A stretch of 64,000 nt of DNA from Hofstenia miamia (GCA_004352715.1 SCFE01000104.1:530276-594275); one strand, 5' to 3'. Shown: positions 44,980 through 57,837, counted from the stretch's first letter. The notes: a model not told the origin generated them from the letters alone. Program-made: numbers and translations.

Positions 44980-45265
44980 GGTGGTGAAAAGAGTTATTAC
45001 ATCAACATATATGGGAAAATAAACTATTAACACATAAAAATCATTAAAACAAATACCTGTACAATGGAAAGAGAAATATTACATCAACGTATATAGGTGA
45101 GTAACCATTAACACACAAAAATCATTGTAAAACAAAAACGTGTTTGGTGAAAATTAGAAATATTACATCAATGGACATAGGCGAATAAGCCATTAACACA
45201 TAAAAATTGCGTCAAAACAAAAACGGGTATGATGGAAAGAGAAATATTACAACATTGTATATAAA
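44980..45265. repeat. ~83-bp tandem repeat (satellite), block 1
   Basis: The word ATTACATCAA recurs at about 44995, 45079, 45162 and 45245 (spacing 83-84), followed each time by ATTAACACATAAAAAT-like sequence. About 3.4 degenerate units are visible. Confidence 0.7.
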
Positions 45266-45923
45266 CAGTGATAGTAAAATATGGAAAAACCTATTGTAAT
45301 GTCATGTTGAATTATTTATTGGAGTAATAGTAAACATGTACATCTCAGTTTTCATGTAATTTAATTTTTCAAATGCTTGAAACATCCCCTTATCACTATT
45401 TCATGGACGTTATATTTATTGGAGTTTAAGTAATTGATTGAAAATCAAACAAATAACGATTTCAAGAAACATTCATTGTTACATAAAGACATAAAATCAC
45501 TCTCAAGGAAACGCACAGAGATGAGGGCACTAAACAGTTTTAACAATATGAAATATAAATTACAACAGCAATCTGGCAAAGAACTAGCGTATATAATTAG
45601 TTTGTCTGCAATGTGTAAATAAAATGTAAGCATGCAAACTAAATAATGTGTGGCATAGCAATTAACAAAGCATTTAATGAAAATTGACCGTATAAATGGG
45701 TCACTATAGCAGATAGGTTTATGAATCAATGTAAAATCATTTTGTAAATGTCAAGAATGAGTCAGCAATAATGACGGGGCGTGCATGGGAACCCCGCGAA
45801 ATGTGTTTGAAAAACGGAAATGATGTCTGTTGCATGTAGTATATACAGTTTCGAAAAAACCTCAAATAAATTACATTGATTATATAGTTAAATTAAACAA
45901 TGGAACTGTATGGGATATTTTTT
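45266..45923. other. Intergenic / degenerate satellite
   Basis: AT-rich; TTTGAAAAACGGAAATG near 45805 suggests the satellite continues in degenerate form. Confidence 0.4.
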
Positions 45924-46059
45924 ACAATGGAAAAACAGCAATGTATTTGAAAAACGAAATGTCTTTTACATGTTTGCGCCTTTATAAAAAAACATAAAAA
46001 TTTTTCAATGGAAAAACAGCAATGTATTTGAAAAACGAAATGTATTTTAGAAGTTAACG
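45924..46059. repeat. ~83-bp satellite, block 2
   Basis: Units ACAATGGAAAAACAGCAATG ... AAAACGAAATGT recur 83 bp apart (45924 and 46007). They align loosely with block 1. The array is cut at 46060 by an LTR plus PBS-like tag and resumes at 47331. Confidence 0.7.
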
Positions 46060-46075
46060 CCTGTCATGGTCGCCA
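46060..46075 (-). promoter_or_regulatory. PBS-like tag attached to LTR 46076-47330
   Basis: The minus strand reads TGGCGACCATGACAGG directly after the LTR end and is followed at once by satellite DNA, with no leader or gag. Confidence 0.75.
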
Positions 46076-47330
46076 TGTAACATCCTCGACCTGGCCTATT
46101 TGCACTGTGTATTATTGCTAATAACTACCACTCAGTAAATTGCTGGTGAGGAGTTACTACATTGGTGAACCGCCAAACTTTTCCTCTTTACTTAACTAGT
46201 TAGGTTAATCTAGTACTAATCATCACTATTTAGGTGACGAGGCCGTGTGACGTTTCCTCTTCAAATCATCTGTGGGCTACTGCCCGAAGCCGATCTCCAC
46301 ATCACAGTTCTTCTCCTTCACGAACAATTGACTAAATCCACTGCACCGTCTCAGCTCAACGAGGACTAATTATGTGTACCTTACCTTAGCTCAGTGCGTG
46401 TACTCATGTCAAGTTGTAACTGACTTAAACTCAATTTTGTAAAGTGTTTGTTGGTTTGATTAAGTAAAGCAACCGGGCATTGACACTAACTGCATTTATT
46501 TNNNNNNNNNNNNNNNNNNNNNNNNNNNNNNNNNNNNNNNNNNNNNNNNNNNNNNNNNNNNNNNNNNNNNNNNNNNNNNNNNNNNNNNNNNNNNNNNNNN
46601 NNNNNNNNNNNNNNNNNNNNNNNNNNNNNNNNNNNNNNNNNNNNNNNNNNNNNNNNNNNNNNNNNNNNNNNNNNNNNNNNNNNNNNNNNNNNNNNNNNNN
46701 NNNNNNNNNNNNNNNNNNNNNNNNNNNNNNNNNNNNNNNNNNNNNNNNNNNNNNNNNNNNNNNNNNNNNNNNNNNNNNNNNNNNNNNNNNNNNNNNNNNN
46801 NNNNNNNNNNNNNNNNNNNNNNNNNNNNNNNNNNNNNNNNNNNNNNNNNNNNNNNNNNNNNNNNNNNNNNNNNNNNNNNNNNNNNNNNNNNNNNNNNNNN
46901 NNNNNNNNNNNNNNNNNNNNNNNNNNNNNNNGACACAACTTGCTTAGCTGAACATTTTATTAAATATCAAACCAGATAAATGAAGAATGAAAATAAAATA
47001 AACTCCGAAGAATTTATTGTTCATCAAAATTCTCTTAAATTCTTAGCTATTTATTTAAAAGTTTTAAAGTACCTGCCGATTTTGAATTTCAAATAAATCT
47101 TCTGCCAATATGGCTGTTCTGATGTAAGCATAATTTTGCTTGTTACAATTTGTCAAAAATTACTTAATTGGCTCTGGTAATTTTCTTAGAATGTACAATA
47201 TTGTAACTTGGTTGCATCTTACAAAATGAATAGGATAATTAACTAAATTTTTACAATCATAATTCTGATCACTATTAATTATTCGACGTTAATCTCTGTT
47301 TGCAGCTTATTCCTTTTGGATGATGCTACA
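46076..47330 (-). repeat. Single LTR of the 'C' family inserted in satellite DNA
   Basis: Minus-strand start TGTAGCATCATCCAAAAGG, end GGATGTTACA. It contains a 430-N gap (46502-46931). The satellite unit reads continuously across the insertion (…CGCCT before, ATAAAAACATAAAAATTTTT after), so the insertion is the LTR plus the PBS tag alone. Confidence 0.85.
46502..46931. other. Gap of 430 N inside an LTR
   Basis: Run of 430 N; length not a round placeholder, so probably an estimated gap. Confidence 0.95.
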
Positions 47331-47450
47331 ATAAAAACATAAAAATTTTTACAATGGGAAAACGGCAACGTATTTGAAAAACGAAATGTCTTTACATGTT
47401 CACTCCTTTATACAAAAACATGGAAAATTTTTACGGATAAAATAGTAATA
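47331..47450. repeat. ~83-bp satellite, block 3
   Basis: Continues block 2 after the inserted LTR: ACATAAAAATTTTTACAATG, GGAAAACGGCAACG, TTGAAAAACGAAATGTC. Confidence 0.65.
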
Positions 47451-47733
47451 TTGATGGTTGTGTAGGTTGTGATTTTCAGTTGTACTTTGATAAAAGGATA
47501 TGAAGTCTTTTACATGTTATGCGACCTTTTAAATGTAATGTTAGATTGTAGATTTCCGAAAAAAATGAATTAAACACTGTACATGGGTCATGTAAGCAAG
47601 CAAAAATTAAATCAGCAAAAATGTAGTGTGTTAACAGCATATTTCGATAAAGCGATATGTAGCCTTTGCATGTAATCTTAGTTTACCAAAAACGAATTAA
47701 ACATAGCCCGTGCAAGCAGTAGAAACACACGGA

Positions 47734-47918
47734 AAACTAGAAAAGTACTTGGAGAGTGCAGACCACGCAGCTTGTGTCAACCGGATCACCACCAAAATTT
47801 AACGGATTCCTCCCTCGGCGGAGACGCACTTATGGTGAAAATTTTAAGTCAATCCATCTATTACTTTTTCCGTAAAGTTGCTAACAGACAAACTTAACCT
47901 CCTTGGCGGAGGTAATTA
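47734..47918 (-). mobile_element. Widespread invertebrate MITE/SINE-like repeat ('CTCCGCCAAGGAGG' type)
   Basis: Read on the minus strand it starts AATTACCTCCGCCAAGGAGG, runs through GTTTGTCTGTTAGCAAC and GGTGGTGATCCGG, and ends GGTCTGCACTCTCCAAGTAC. I recognise this word order from dispersed repeats in many marine invertebrate genomes. It is non-coding. It supports an aquatic invertebrate host. Confidence 0.55.
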
Positions 47919-48726
47919 GTCATTAAAATGTGGTGCGATTACGTTCCTTTTTCCAATGTAAAATTCCATGTATTTAATTCCTTTTGCTAATATTCAAATG
48001 CAAAAACAAGAAATTTCCTTGTTAAAACTTAACATTACAGAGGCGTAATATACAATAAAGGCATGCAGGTAATTGGAAAAAAGTAAACATGGATTATATG
48101 TAAAAACGAGCTAACATTACAAATGCATAAAATATATTCATACACCTTAAAATTAAATTCATTTTTCGAACAATTTAAACGCGGTTCATGCATAAAGGCG
48201 TAAACATGCAAAGGGATTCGTTTTCATTTTCAAAGCACACCGTATTTTCCATTGCAAAAATTCCAGCGCAATATGAACATAAAGATAATTAACTGTACAC
48301 ACGTGTTTAGCATTAACACAAATGGCTAAACCCCACACGACTCCTGATAATCCACTATGAAAAGAGAAATCCGATGTATAAACCAATGTCAACATCATAT
48401 ATTGCTAAATTAAACGTAAAGTTTTGTGCTGATCAAGGTCAGATATTAGAATACATATACAAATACATGTAAAACCTCTATTATTCATACTTAAAAAATA
48501 TACGCACATGGTATTTTAAAGATAGATCAAAAAAGAAATTTGACAAAATTACAATCTAACAAACTATAGGTTAATATGCTGAAAAACACTGATTATACAA
48601 AATCTCTTAACCATGGTATTAACCTCACCATGACTTGAAATTAAAAGCATTTTTCGTAAATATTACAACCCAAACATCAAGTGTTAGATCAATATTGCGT
48701 AAAAATACGATTTTTAATAAGTATTA
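47919..48726. other. Intergenic, nothing recognised
   Basis: AT-rich, with faint satellite-like words. No gene. Confidence 0.4.
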
Positions 48727-49291
48727 TGTAGCATCATCCAAAAGCAACTAAGCTGCAAGTGAAGAACAATGTCGAATGATTAATAATAATTAGAATTGAT
48801 TGCAAAATTTAGTTAATGATCTTAGTTATTTGTAAGATGCAACTAAGCCTCAATATTGTTCAAATTAAGAAAAACTTGTTAGCCGATCAAGTAACATTTG
48901 ACAAATTAAATTGAGCGAAATTACGCTTACGAAGGAACAGCCATATTGGCAGACGAATTATTTAAAATTAAAAATCAGCAGGTACTTTTGGAAAATTTTT
49001 ATAAATAGCTTTGAACTAACCAGAAAATTGTTGAACAATAAATTCTTCGGAGTTTATTTTATTTTCATTCTACTCTTATCTGGTTTGATTATTTAATAAA
49101 ATGTGCAGCTAGGCAAGTTGTGTCGAGTAGTGGCTGGATTCCATCACGGGATCGATTCGAAGGGTCCTTGTGCCAGTCACGAAACCGCACTTATGTTACG
49201 GTTAGGAGTTTTTCATTTCTTGCCTAGTCTGACTATCGATCAATACATGTATGAAATAATTGATGCCTGAAACGATTGGATAGTCGACACT
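48727..49291 (+). repeat. LTR of the 'C' family, plus orientation, cut by gap
   Basis: Begins TGTAGCATCATCCAAAAGC and matches the reverse complement of 46076-47330 from its start, so the two LTRs are inverted relative to each other about 1.4 kb apart. It runs into the 1000-N gap. Confidence 0.8.
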
Positions 49292-50291
49292 NNNNNNNNN
49301 NNNNNNNNNNNNNNNNNNNNNNNNNNNNNNNNNNNNNNNNNNNNNNNNNNNNNNNNNNNNNNNNNNNNNNNNNNNNNNNNNNNNNNNNNNNNNNNNNNNN
49401 NNNNNNNNNNNNNNNNNNNNNNNNNNNNNNNNNNNNNNNNNNNNNNNNNNNNNNNNNNNNNNNNNNNNNNNNNNNNNNNNNNNNNNNNNNNNNNNNNNNN
49501 NNNNNNNNNNNNNNNNNNNNNNNNNNNNNNNNNNNNNNNNNNNNNNNNNNNNNNNNNNNNNNNNNNNNNNNNNNNNNNNNNNNNNNNNNNNNNNNNNNNN
49601 NNNNNNNNNNNNNNNNNNNNNNNNNNNNNNNNNNNNNNNNNNNNNNNNNNNNNNNNNNNNNNNNNNNNNNNNNNNNNNNNNNNNNNNNNNNNNNNNNNNN
49701 NNNNNNNNNNNNNNNNNNNNNNNNNNNNNNNNNNNNNNNNNNNNNNNNNNNNNNNNNNNNNNNNNNNNNNNNNNNNNNNNNNNNNNNNNNNNNNNNNNNN
49801 NNNNNNNNNNNNNNNNNNNNNNNNNNNNNNNNNNNNNNNNNNNNNNNNNNNNNNNNNNNNNNNNNNNNNNNNNNNNNNNNNNNNNNNNNNNNNNNNNNNN
49901 NNNNNNNNNNNNNNNNNNNNNNNNNNNNNNNNNNNNNNNNNNNNNNNNNNNNNNNNNNNNNNNNNNNNNNNNNNNNNNNNNNNNNNNNNNNNNNNNNNNN
50001 NNNNNNNNNNNNNNNNNNNNNNNNNNNNNNNNNNNNNNNNNNNNNNNNNNNNNNNNNNNNNNNNNNNNNNNNNNNNNNNNNNNNNNNNNNNNNNNNNNNN
50101 NNNNNNNNNNNNNNNNNNNNNNNNNNNNNNNNNNNNNNNNNNNNNNNNNNNNNNNNNNNNNNNNNNNNNNNNNNNNNNNNNNNNNNNNNNNNNNNNNNNN
50201 NNNNNNNNNNNNNNNNNNNNNNNNNNNNNNNNNNNNNNNNNNNNNNNNNNNNNNNNNNNNNNNNNNNNNNNNNNNNNNNNNNNNNNNNNNN
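49292..50291. other. Scaffold gap, exactly 1000 N
   Basis: Round-number placeholder. The rest of the LTR and possibly an internal region are lost here. Confidence 0.95.
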
Positions 50292-50671
50292 TATATATAT
50301 ATATACATAAGGGTAATTACTAAATAAATATATGTATTCATATATATATAATGTTTTATATATCTTTAACCTAACAGCAGAAATTTTGTCACTAATTCAC
50401 AACATTTTGCCACTGACTCATTGTTTTGGTCTTCATGACGTTATTCGAGAAAGCAAAGAGGGAGACGTCTTTAGCATGCTACTATGTATGTTATTTTGAG
50501 AAGAGTATTGAAGTATATCCGATTTTTTATGTCGTATATTCGTATGTTTTATAGATTTTTGTTAGTATGTAAATTTTTTTCCGTATATTACTTTGTATAT
50601 TTGTAATATTCGTGGTTGTGGTTGGTATTACAAAAATACAAAACATAGAAAGAATATATAACACCCAATAA

Positions 50672-50726
50672 CATGGATCTCTGCGATGTTTACATTTGTG
50701 TAACGTAAATATCGCAGAGATCCATG
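50672..50726. repeat. 55-nt near-perfect hairpin
   Basis: A 22-nt left arm (50672-50693, starting CATGGATCTCTGCGAT) pairs with the right arm (50705-50726) at 21 of 22 positions, with an 11-nt loop ATTTGTGTAAC. It is far stronger than expected by chance in AT-rich DNA. It could be a miRNA/siRNA-like hairpin or the core of a foldback element. Confidence 0.7.
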
Positions 50727-50914
50727 CAAATAACAACAGTAATAGACGATTTTGCAAATTAATTCTGAGTAATTCGGAATGGTCAATCAGCACTTCAAAA
50801 ATAAACGCGTCTAAGTATACACTTGACATGGTTTCTCGAATTGATCCTGAAAGAAAGCTATTTACTTCAGTTTTTATTATTTTGCTTACTTCGTATATAC
50901 TCGATGTTAATTAA

Positions 50915-52891
50915 CGAATAAAACATTAGGATATAAATATAAATATACAAATCGTTATATTGTAATATAATTGAGATACCTACATGTACTCGCATATTAC
51001 AAACGCTAGGGCAAATGTATTTCGTGAATACAGGCATTAATATTAAATTTTATTGAAAGTAATTCTGAAATTTTTTAAAAATTTAGGGAAATGTAATAAA
51101 ATTAATTAGATATCAAAGTTCTCTTGATGCTGAACATTGTTGTGCATAAAATTAAGGACGATTGAATTCTAGAATATGTTCTAACTGAAAATATGACTTC
51201 AAATAACTTAAAATATGTATTTTCCAACAACTTGAAATTTCTCTTGTAGAATCATCGTATCATATTACTTGTGTATTTAATGTTTAAAGGTAATTAATAA
51301 ATTATGAATTACTATTACAAAGACTTCAATTTTCAGTCCTAATAACTCAAAACAACAATGTGAACAGTTAGGACATTTGTATTCTAGGCCAGTGATATTT
51401 TAAAATTTAGGGAAGAATTTTCATGTCCTAAAGTTTGAATAGATTAAGAAAAAAAGTTTTGAGTAAGAAATTAATGTGAACTTTGCCGATTATGAAATTG
51501 TTTTTTACAAAGGTAAAACTTTTGTAACAATCATATATAGACAGCTAACATTAAATGTTGTGTACTAAATATGTATGCATGTTATGAACTACAGTTTTCT
51601 TGTATTGAAAAAGACTAGCGAGTCTCAAAAGGCTAAATATTTTGTAGTTCTGAAATACATTGTACAAATAGACTAGCCTTAAGGATTCATAAATAAGGCA
51701 TAAATATGCGATATTCTACAGTTTTAGCAGCAATATAAATATAAAATTTTACTAGGTTGAAGCAATATGAATCATTCCTCTAAATAAAATATTTTAAATT
51801 TTGCATAATTTAAAAATGATGAAAGTGGCGTCAAATTTCCTGAAAGATAATCAGTGTGCATTTTTTAAATTAAAAAATGAATTCATTTATCACTGTGTTC
51901 TTGAAAATGGATATTCTTAATTATATCAAAAGATTCTTTGTCGAGCTTAGCAACAAATATATTGTTCATTTTGACTTTGATGTTGTCTCAAAACTTTTCA
52001 TACGTTTAGTAAAGTAAATCATTATTTAAGAAATACAATAAAAATTACTTTGCATTTAATGGGGTAGACGCTAATGCAATTTTTGCATTAAAATATATGT
52101 TAATGATGACACAATTAATGCATTAATTTCGTTAAAACATTGAAGAATTTAAAACACTGAATATTTTCTAGTAATGATTAAGATTTAATTTCAGATTAAT
52201 CAAGAAATTCTATGTTTGCATGTTTAGAAATTTTTAAATTTGATTGAAGTTGCTGAAAATTTAGTATGCATTCCTAAGAAATTTCAATTAATTTATTTTG
52301 AAATTCAATAAAATGGCTCATCTTCATATTGTTTAACGATTAGACTTGTATTTAATTATTATATAACTCAAAAAATAAGGCATTGTTTATCGGATGAAAA
52401 TCTTTGCAATATTTTCAGAAATTTATTGAATAAAGTATTGGTATTTTATCTGCTTCAGCAAACTATCTCCATGGTATCATAACTTCAGAAAATAGTGGAC
52501 AGCCTAATATTTTAGTAAATAATTAAGATATTTTTTGAGTACTTATTTTTGAAAATGCGTGTTTTTAAATATGAAGTTTCCTATAACAAACAAATAAACT
52601 GCTTAATGTCAAGGATTTATCTGTGAATCATATATTTATTTGTTAGTCAAATGCAATAATGAACATTTTGTCAATTATTCTGAAGTATAGATCACTCGTT
52701 TTCTTAAATCTATTTCTTATCAAATATTTTATAATTAACTAGGAGTTGCCAAACTCTTTCTAATGATTAGATTTTCTACCAACACCAATAGCTAAGAATT
52801 ACACTTTGATTGCAGACTCCGTAAAAACATAAAATCGTTTTTAACGATGAAAAATAAAAACATATCGGTGGCAGATTTTCTTTAATTTTGT
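50915..52891. other. Intergenic, nothing recognised
   Basis: Very AT-rich without convincing coding frames or clear repeats. Confidence 0.5.
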
Positions 52892-53156
52892 AAAAAAACA
52901 TAATCTCCACAATATATTTTTTTAAGTTATGAAATTTGCAACGTGATATATTAACATTTTTGCACTAAAATCTAATTTGTTGTTATAAAATGTAGCTACA
53001 GAAAGAGAATAATNNNNNNNNNNNNNNNNNNNNNAAAAAAACATAATCTCCACAATATATTTTTTTAAGTTATGAAATTTGCAACGTGATATATTAACAT
53101 TTTTGCACTAAAATCTAATTTGTTGTTATAAAATGTAGCTACAGAAAGAGAATAAT
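52892..53156. repeat. 122-bp duplication flanking a 21-N gap (assembly artefact)
   Basis: Bases 52892-53013 and 53035-53156 appear identical, separated by 21 N. Unmerged contig overlap. Confidence 0.9.
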
Positions 53157-55355
53157 TTAATTTTATACTTTTTATGCTTTGTATTTTTAAATGATGTTTA
53201 CACTAATTCGAAAATATATGACTGTATTTTTTGGATTTGTTAATGTCACACACTGTAAGCAATATACATTTAGAAAAATTGTTGAAACACTATCAGATAT
53301 TTTGATATATAAGGCAATAAATTTAGTTTCTGGTAAATGGAGTTGCGCATAGCCTACCTAAATTGTGGAAAGATTCTTAGGTGGAATACTTTTTCCCACT
53401 GACAAATATCTCTTTCCAAAGAAAAACAAAGAGGTTCATTGAATTTAGTGCACTTCAATTTTGTATCGCCTGGTGGCCACTGATCTTAAAAATTGGCAGT
53501 TTTTATGGCACAGACAACCCTACCCCTGTATATTTTTTAGAAAAATCGACTAAAATGCAACTGTAAATCATAAGTAGGTGTTTGTATGTGACTAGATAAT
53601 CAAAAATGAGTTGCACACTTGAGTTCACTAAAAGTGTTTCCAAAAACACACTGTTAATAGAGTGCGTTTTAGCAATGAAAAATTAAAATTCAATATAACA
53701 TTCTACAAATCGTTCTTTCCTCACTCTACTAGGAAGTTGCATTTATGCAAAGTCATATTATCAAAAATTTATAAACAAAAATCCTGATCTTTTAAGTCTA
53801 AGACGTTAAATTGCTAGAAGGCTTTCCTTCAAAATTATTGCACGTTTTTATTATGTAAGAAATTAATTATTGCTGCTTTCTGTCTTATGTCTCATTAAGC
53901 GAAAAGAAAATAATTTCTTTGTTATCACTTGAATATATTATTCAAAGTCTAGTCTATTAAAACGCAAACACCGACAGTCGTTTATCAAGTTATTGATTTG
54001 TATCTTCTGATAAAGACCCATAACGTTTTTTACAAAGTTAGGAGTTCGCATTTAAGAAAGAAATCCATCAATAATTGAAGGACATCTTCTAAGTATACGC
54101 AACTGTGCACTGAAGATAAGCATTGACAACAAACGTCTGTCAGCCTATTTTTTAAAGGGATTTCCTACATTAATGAATTTTTAAACTGGAATCTTAAATA
54201 ATTGTCGCAGATGTGTGGGTTTTCACTAATAAAGAGAGAATTTCTTTCTACGTAAATATGCGACAATGCATGGTGTAACTTTAAATATAATGCCTAAGCG
54301 GCTTTCCAGTGCAATTAATTATTATATTCAGAAAAAATTGTAATTTGTTGATTTTCAAATTAATATTGTTGTTGACGAAGATTTCTATATTTATGCAAAA
54401 CTTAGCAATCTATGAAAATAATTACAGCGAAAATTTACTATTAACTTTCATAATATTTGAAATTGTTAAATGAAATTCTTTAAATTCACTTAAAGAATAT
54501 CTTTTTAATTTAAACTTGCGTGCTCCTCTTCTAAATGCAGCTAACAATGTCGTAATTGCAAATTCCATGAAGTTATTAGTATTTGTTTCAAAATTTATTC
54601 GCTCGAATTAAGTCAAATTCAATTCTGTAAATAACTTCTGCGTAGATGTTTAAATTTTAATTGGAGAATTGTCATTTTTCTTTGAAATTCATGCTTCCGG
54701 ATTTCTTAAGATTTACTGTCCTTTAAGTCACTCACATGTGTATTAGAATGTCATACGTATTGTAAATATCATTTGTAACAATCTTGTTTTACAAGGTGCC
54801 TTGTCAAACTGAAGTCCGAAATTCCTTCTGTATAAGAATTCAAATATCCGCAACCTTTGCTTATACTCCTGACGTTAACTTCCTCCTTCCATTATAAGCC
54901 AGTACATAGCCTTGAGCTTTTCGGTCATATTCCTTTTGTTTACCGACATCAGACGACTAGCAGACGAAATTGATGCATTTTAAACATAGGTCGCTTAGCA
55001 GTACTGCAATATCATAAAACTCAACTAGAATAGTAGTAAATTTAATTTGTCAATGGAGACATATTTTCTAATACATCCGATACAAGAACTATGGTTCCTA
55101 TTGCTAGACTTAGCAACGAAATTTGGCAATTGGCTGTGCTAAGTAATACAATTTGATTGCACAAAATGAACAGATCTTTGATTTCACGAAGCATAAGTAT
55201 GTAAATTTCATAATTTTAAAACTATAACGGTTTACAATATCTCATGATGTTTCATTAAATTTTCTTTAATTACTTGTTGAAAACGAAAAATTGCTAAACT
55301 ATTTATCAGTAAAACATTTATTCCAGTAAAAACTCTCTGGATTCTTTCATTGCCG

Positions 55356-55356
<1 letters not shown>
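53157..55356. other. Intergenic, nothing recognised
   Basis: AT-rich. The best open frame (53381-53566, plus strand, 61 codons) has no recognisable features. Confidence 0.5.
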
Positions 55357-55387
<31 letters not shown>

Positions 55388-55444
55388 NNNNNNNNNNNNN
55401 NNNNNNNNNNNNNNNNNNNNNNNNNNNNNNNNNNNNNNNNNNNN

Positions 55445-55474
<30 letters not shown>
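55357..55474. repeat. (TA)n microsatellite with 57-N gap
   Basis: TA runs on both sides of N 55388-55444; the gap is probably caused by the repeat. Confidence 0.9.
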
Positions 55475-55476
<2 letters not shown>

Positions 55477-55529
55477 GTCTTTCCGTTTTAATTCCTGTAC
55501 ACATAACATGTTACATGTAAAGAGGAATA

Positions 55530-55531
<2 letters not shown>

Positions 55532-55573
<42 letters not shown>
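55532..55573. repeat. (TA)n microsatellite
   Basis: Uninterrupted TA run. Confidence 0.9.
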
Positions 55574-55575
<2 letters not shown>

Positions 55576-56882
55576 GTAGTTAGGTGACCGCATATCTTTC
55601 CCTGAATCATGTACCAATGACCTAACTATAACTTCAAAATGCTCCAACTAACACTGAATCATCTGCCACCTGAACTATTTAGTCATTATTAATTCTGAAG
55701 ATATGTAAGCAATTTTTTTGGTAGAACACCGTTAATAGTAAATCAATTTTTTTCTGTTAGACTCTTAAACATTGTTTCAATTAATTAATTTTTTCTGTTG
55801 TTCATTTATTAATTAACCAAATTTTAGAAATGCATCAATCCTACCTAAAAATGGAGTTTTTTTTGCTAAAAATATGTAAATATTTTGATAATTATATTTT
55901 TTTCAAGCCAAATGTCAGGCACCTTTTCTTTATTCTCAAAATGAATGACTAAATCTTATTTTAGTAATTACATTTTTAACAAACTCCTAATATAAATATT
56001 GATGCTCCCATAATAATTTGTAACTGTCAGAAATTTTTAATAGTCTGAAATATAGTCTCATCATTCTGCAGCGGAAATTATGCCATGAATGTAAAATGTG
56101 AATAACTTTTTATTATTGTTTATGAAATTGTGAATATTCTCAAATCTGAGTGTTATTGTATGGGTATTAGTATGCATAGTTATCTTTAGCTTTTTGAGAA
56201 AGAATATATTGCCAAAACATTTTTTTACATACTGGAAAATAGACGTCATTGTTCGGAAGCTCTCTTAGAAAGAAGTCATCAATCATTCCATGGCATTGCT
56301 TATCCTAAAAACTGAAAACTCTATTGATTTGCATGTCTGCTTTGCATTAATGTAGTTTTTCTATTCAACATTTTGTCACATATGGAAAAGTTTTGGGTCT
56401 TTTTTAGGTCTAAAATAACTCTGAGTCAATAATTGGTTTGCTCTAGTGTTTATAGATTATTAAAAAAGGTTTTCCAGTGATATTTCACAAATCAATCCAT
56501 AGCATCAATATTTGTTTACTGAACATCGCATAGTATTGAGACGACGCACGAGACTTTTATTTAACACAAATATGCCGAAAGGTTTCGTTTTCATCACTTT
56601 TGAATCAAGTTGTACTTTGCAGAGGTAATTCTTAATATGCTAAGGCTTTTCCAAATTGCCTTTTTAAAATCAGCAGTTCGGCTTCCTTACTATAATTTCT
56701 GCCAGTTTCCTTGAATTAAATTAAATTTAAAATTTTGGAACAGAAGGTGGAAGTTTTCAATTGTGCTTGCACAGGCTGGATATTTCTTGGAAATTTAAGT
56801 CATCCGGCCCGTTTTATGATGGTTACCAAATACATTCTAAAATTTTGTAGTTTGATAGACTATAGTTGGGTATCTTAAAAAC
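55574..56882. other. Intergenic, nothing recognised
   Basis: AT-rich and without coding signal. Confidence 0.5.
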
Positions 56883-57040
56883 TATATATATATATATATA
56901 TATNNNNNNNNNNNNNNNNNNNNNNNNNNNNNNNNNNNNNNNNNNNNNNNNNNNNNNNNNNNNNNNNNNNNNNNNNNNNNNNNNNNNNNNNNNNNNNNNN
57001 NNNNNNNNNNNNNNNNNNNNNTATATATATATATATATAT
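56883..57040. repeat. (TA)n microsatellite with 118-N gap
   Basis: TA runs flank N 56904-57021. Confidence 0.9.
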
Positions 57041-57831
57041 TGAAAATTTACAGTCAAACGCGTAATATTTGAACTGTTAGGATGTGACCTCGCTCTTTCC
57101 CGCCCAGAATGTTTTTAAAAAACAAAATATTTCAGTGTAGTGTTTGTTCGCATTGGCATTAGACCTGCTCATAAAATGAACACTAGGAATGGAAATACTT
57201 TTCATATTTTTACAAAAATTGGTTTCTCAATGACAAAAAATATTACTTGCGTGTACTTCAGGCACAAGAATAAGTTTTAGCACATATCTTTATCATTGCA
57301 TGAGCGGGCCCTACCCCATAAATATGTCCATGTAAAATCTTTCAATACTTCTCAACAGGTGCCGATGAAGTTGCTCAAAATGCGGACAAATCGATTTTTT
57401 GCGTAAAAGTAGTGAAAAGAGGGTTAAATAAGTTTCAAATTCATCGCGAAACATTTTTTTAATCTGAAATTGGAAAGGAGAATTCCCGAATTTCACAAAT
57501 TCAAATTCGAAATTCGAAACCCATTTTAAAAATTGAATTCACATGGTTGTATTTGTATTTTAAAGTTAAAGAATCTTCATAAATTAATATAGGGAACTGT
57601 ATCCAATGCCTAATCATTATTACAAATCTCAAATACAAACATGTATAAAATATTTTTTTAAAACTTTTGAAAAAATGTAAATGGATAGTTTCTATTGTGA
57701 AATTAATAGAAATTTGAATTTGTTATAAATAAATTTATGTTTCATAAAGAAGTGAAAATTCCGTGTAGTCAACAAATAGAATACTCATTCTGTCATATTT
57801 AGAAAAAATGGAATTTAAAGTAACACCTAAA

Positions 57832-57837
57832 TTTATT
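57832..57837 (-). terminator. Candidate poly(A) signal of the GPCR gene
   Basis: The minus strand reads AATAAA about 87 bases past the stop codon of the receptor. It is the first such hexamer I see downstream, but it is a common word in DNA this AT-rich. Confidence 0.4.

Noticed and set aside
46480-46947. Open frames of poly-X
   Set aside because: Pure N gap.
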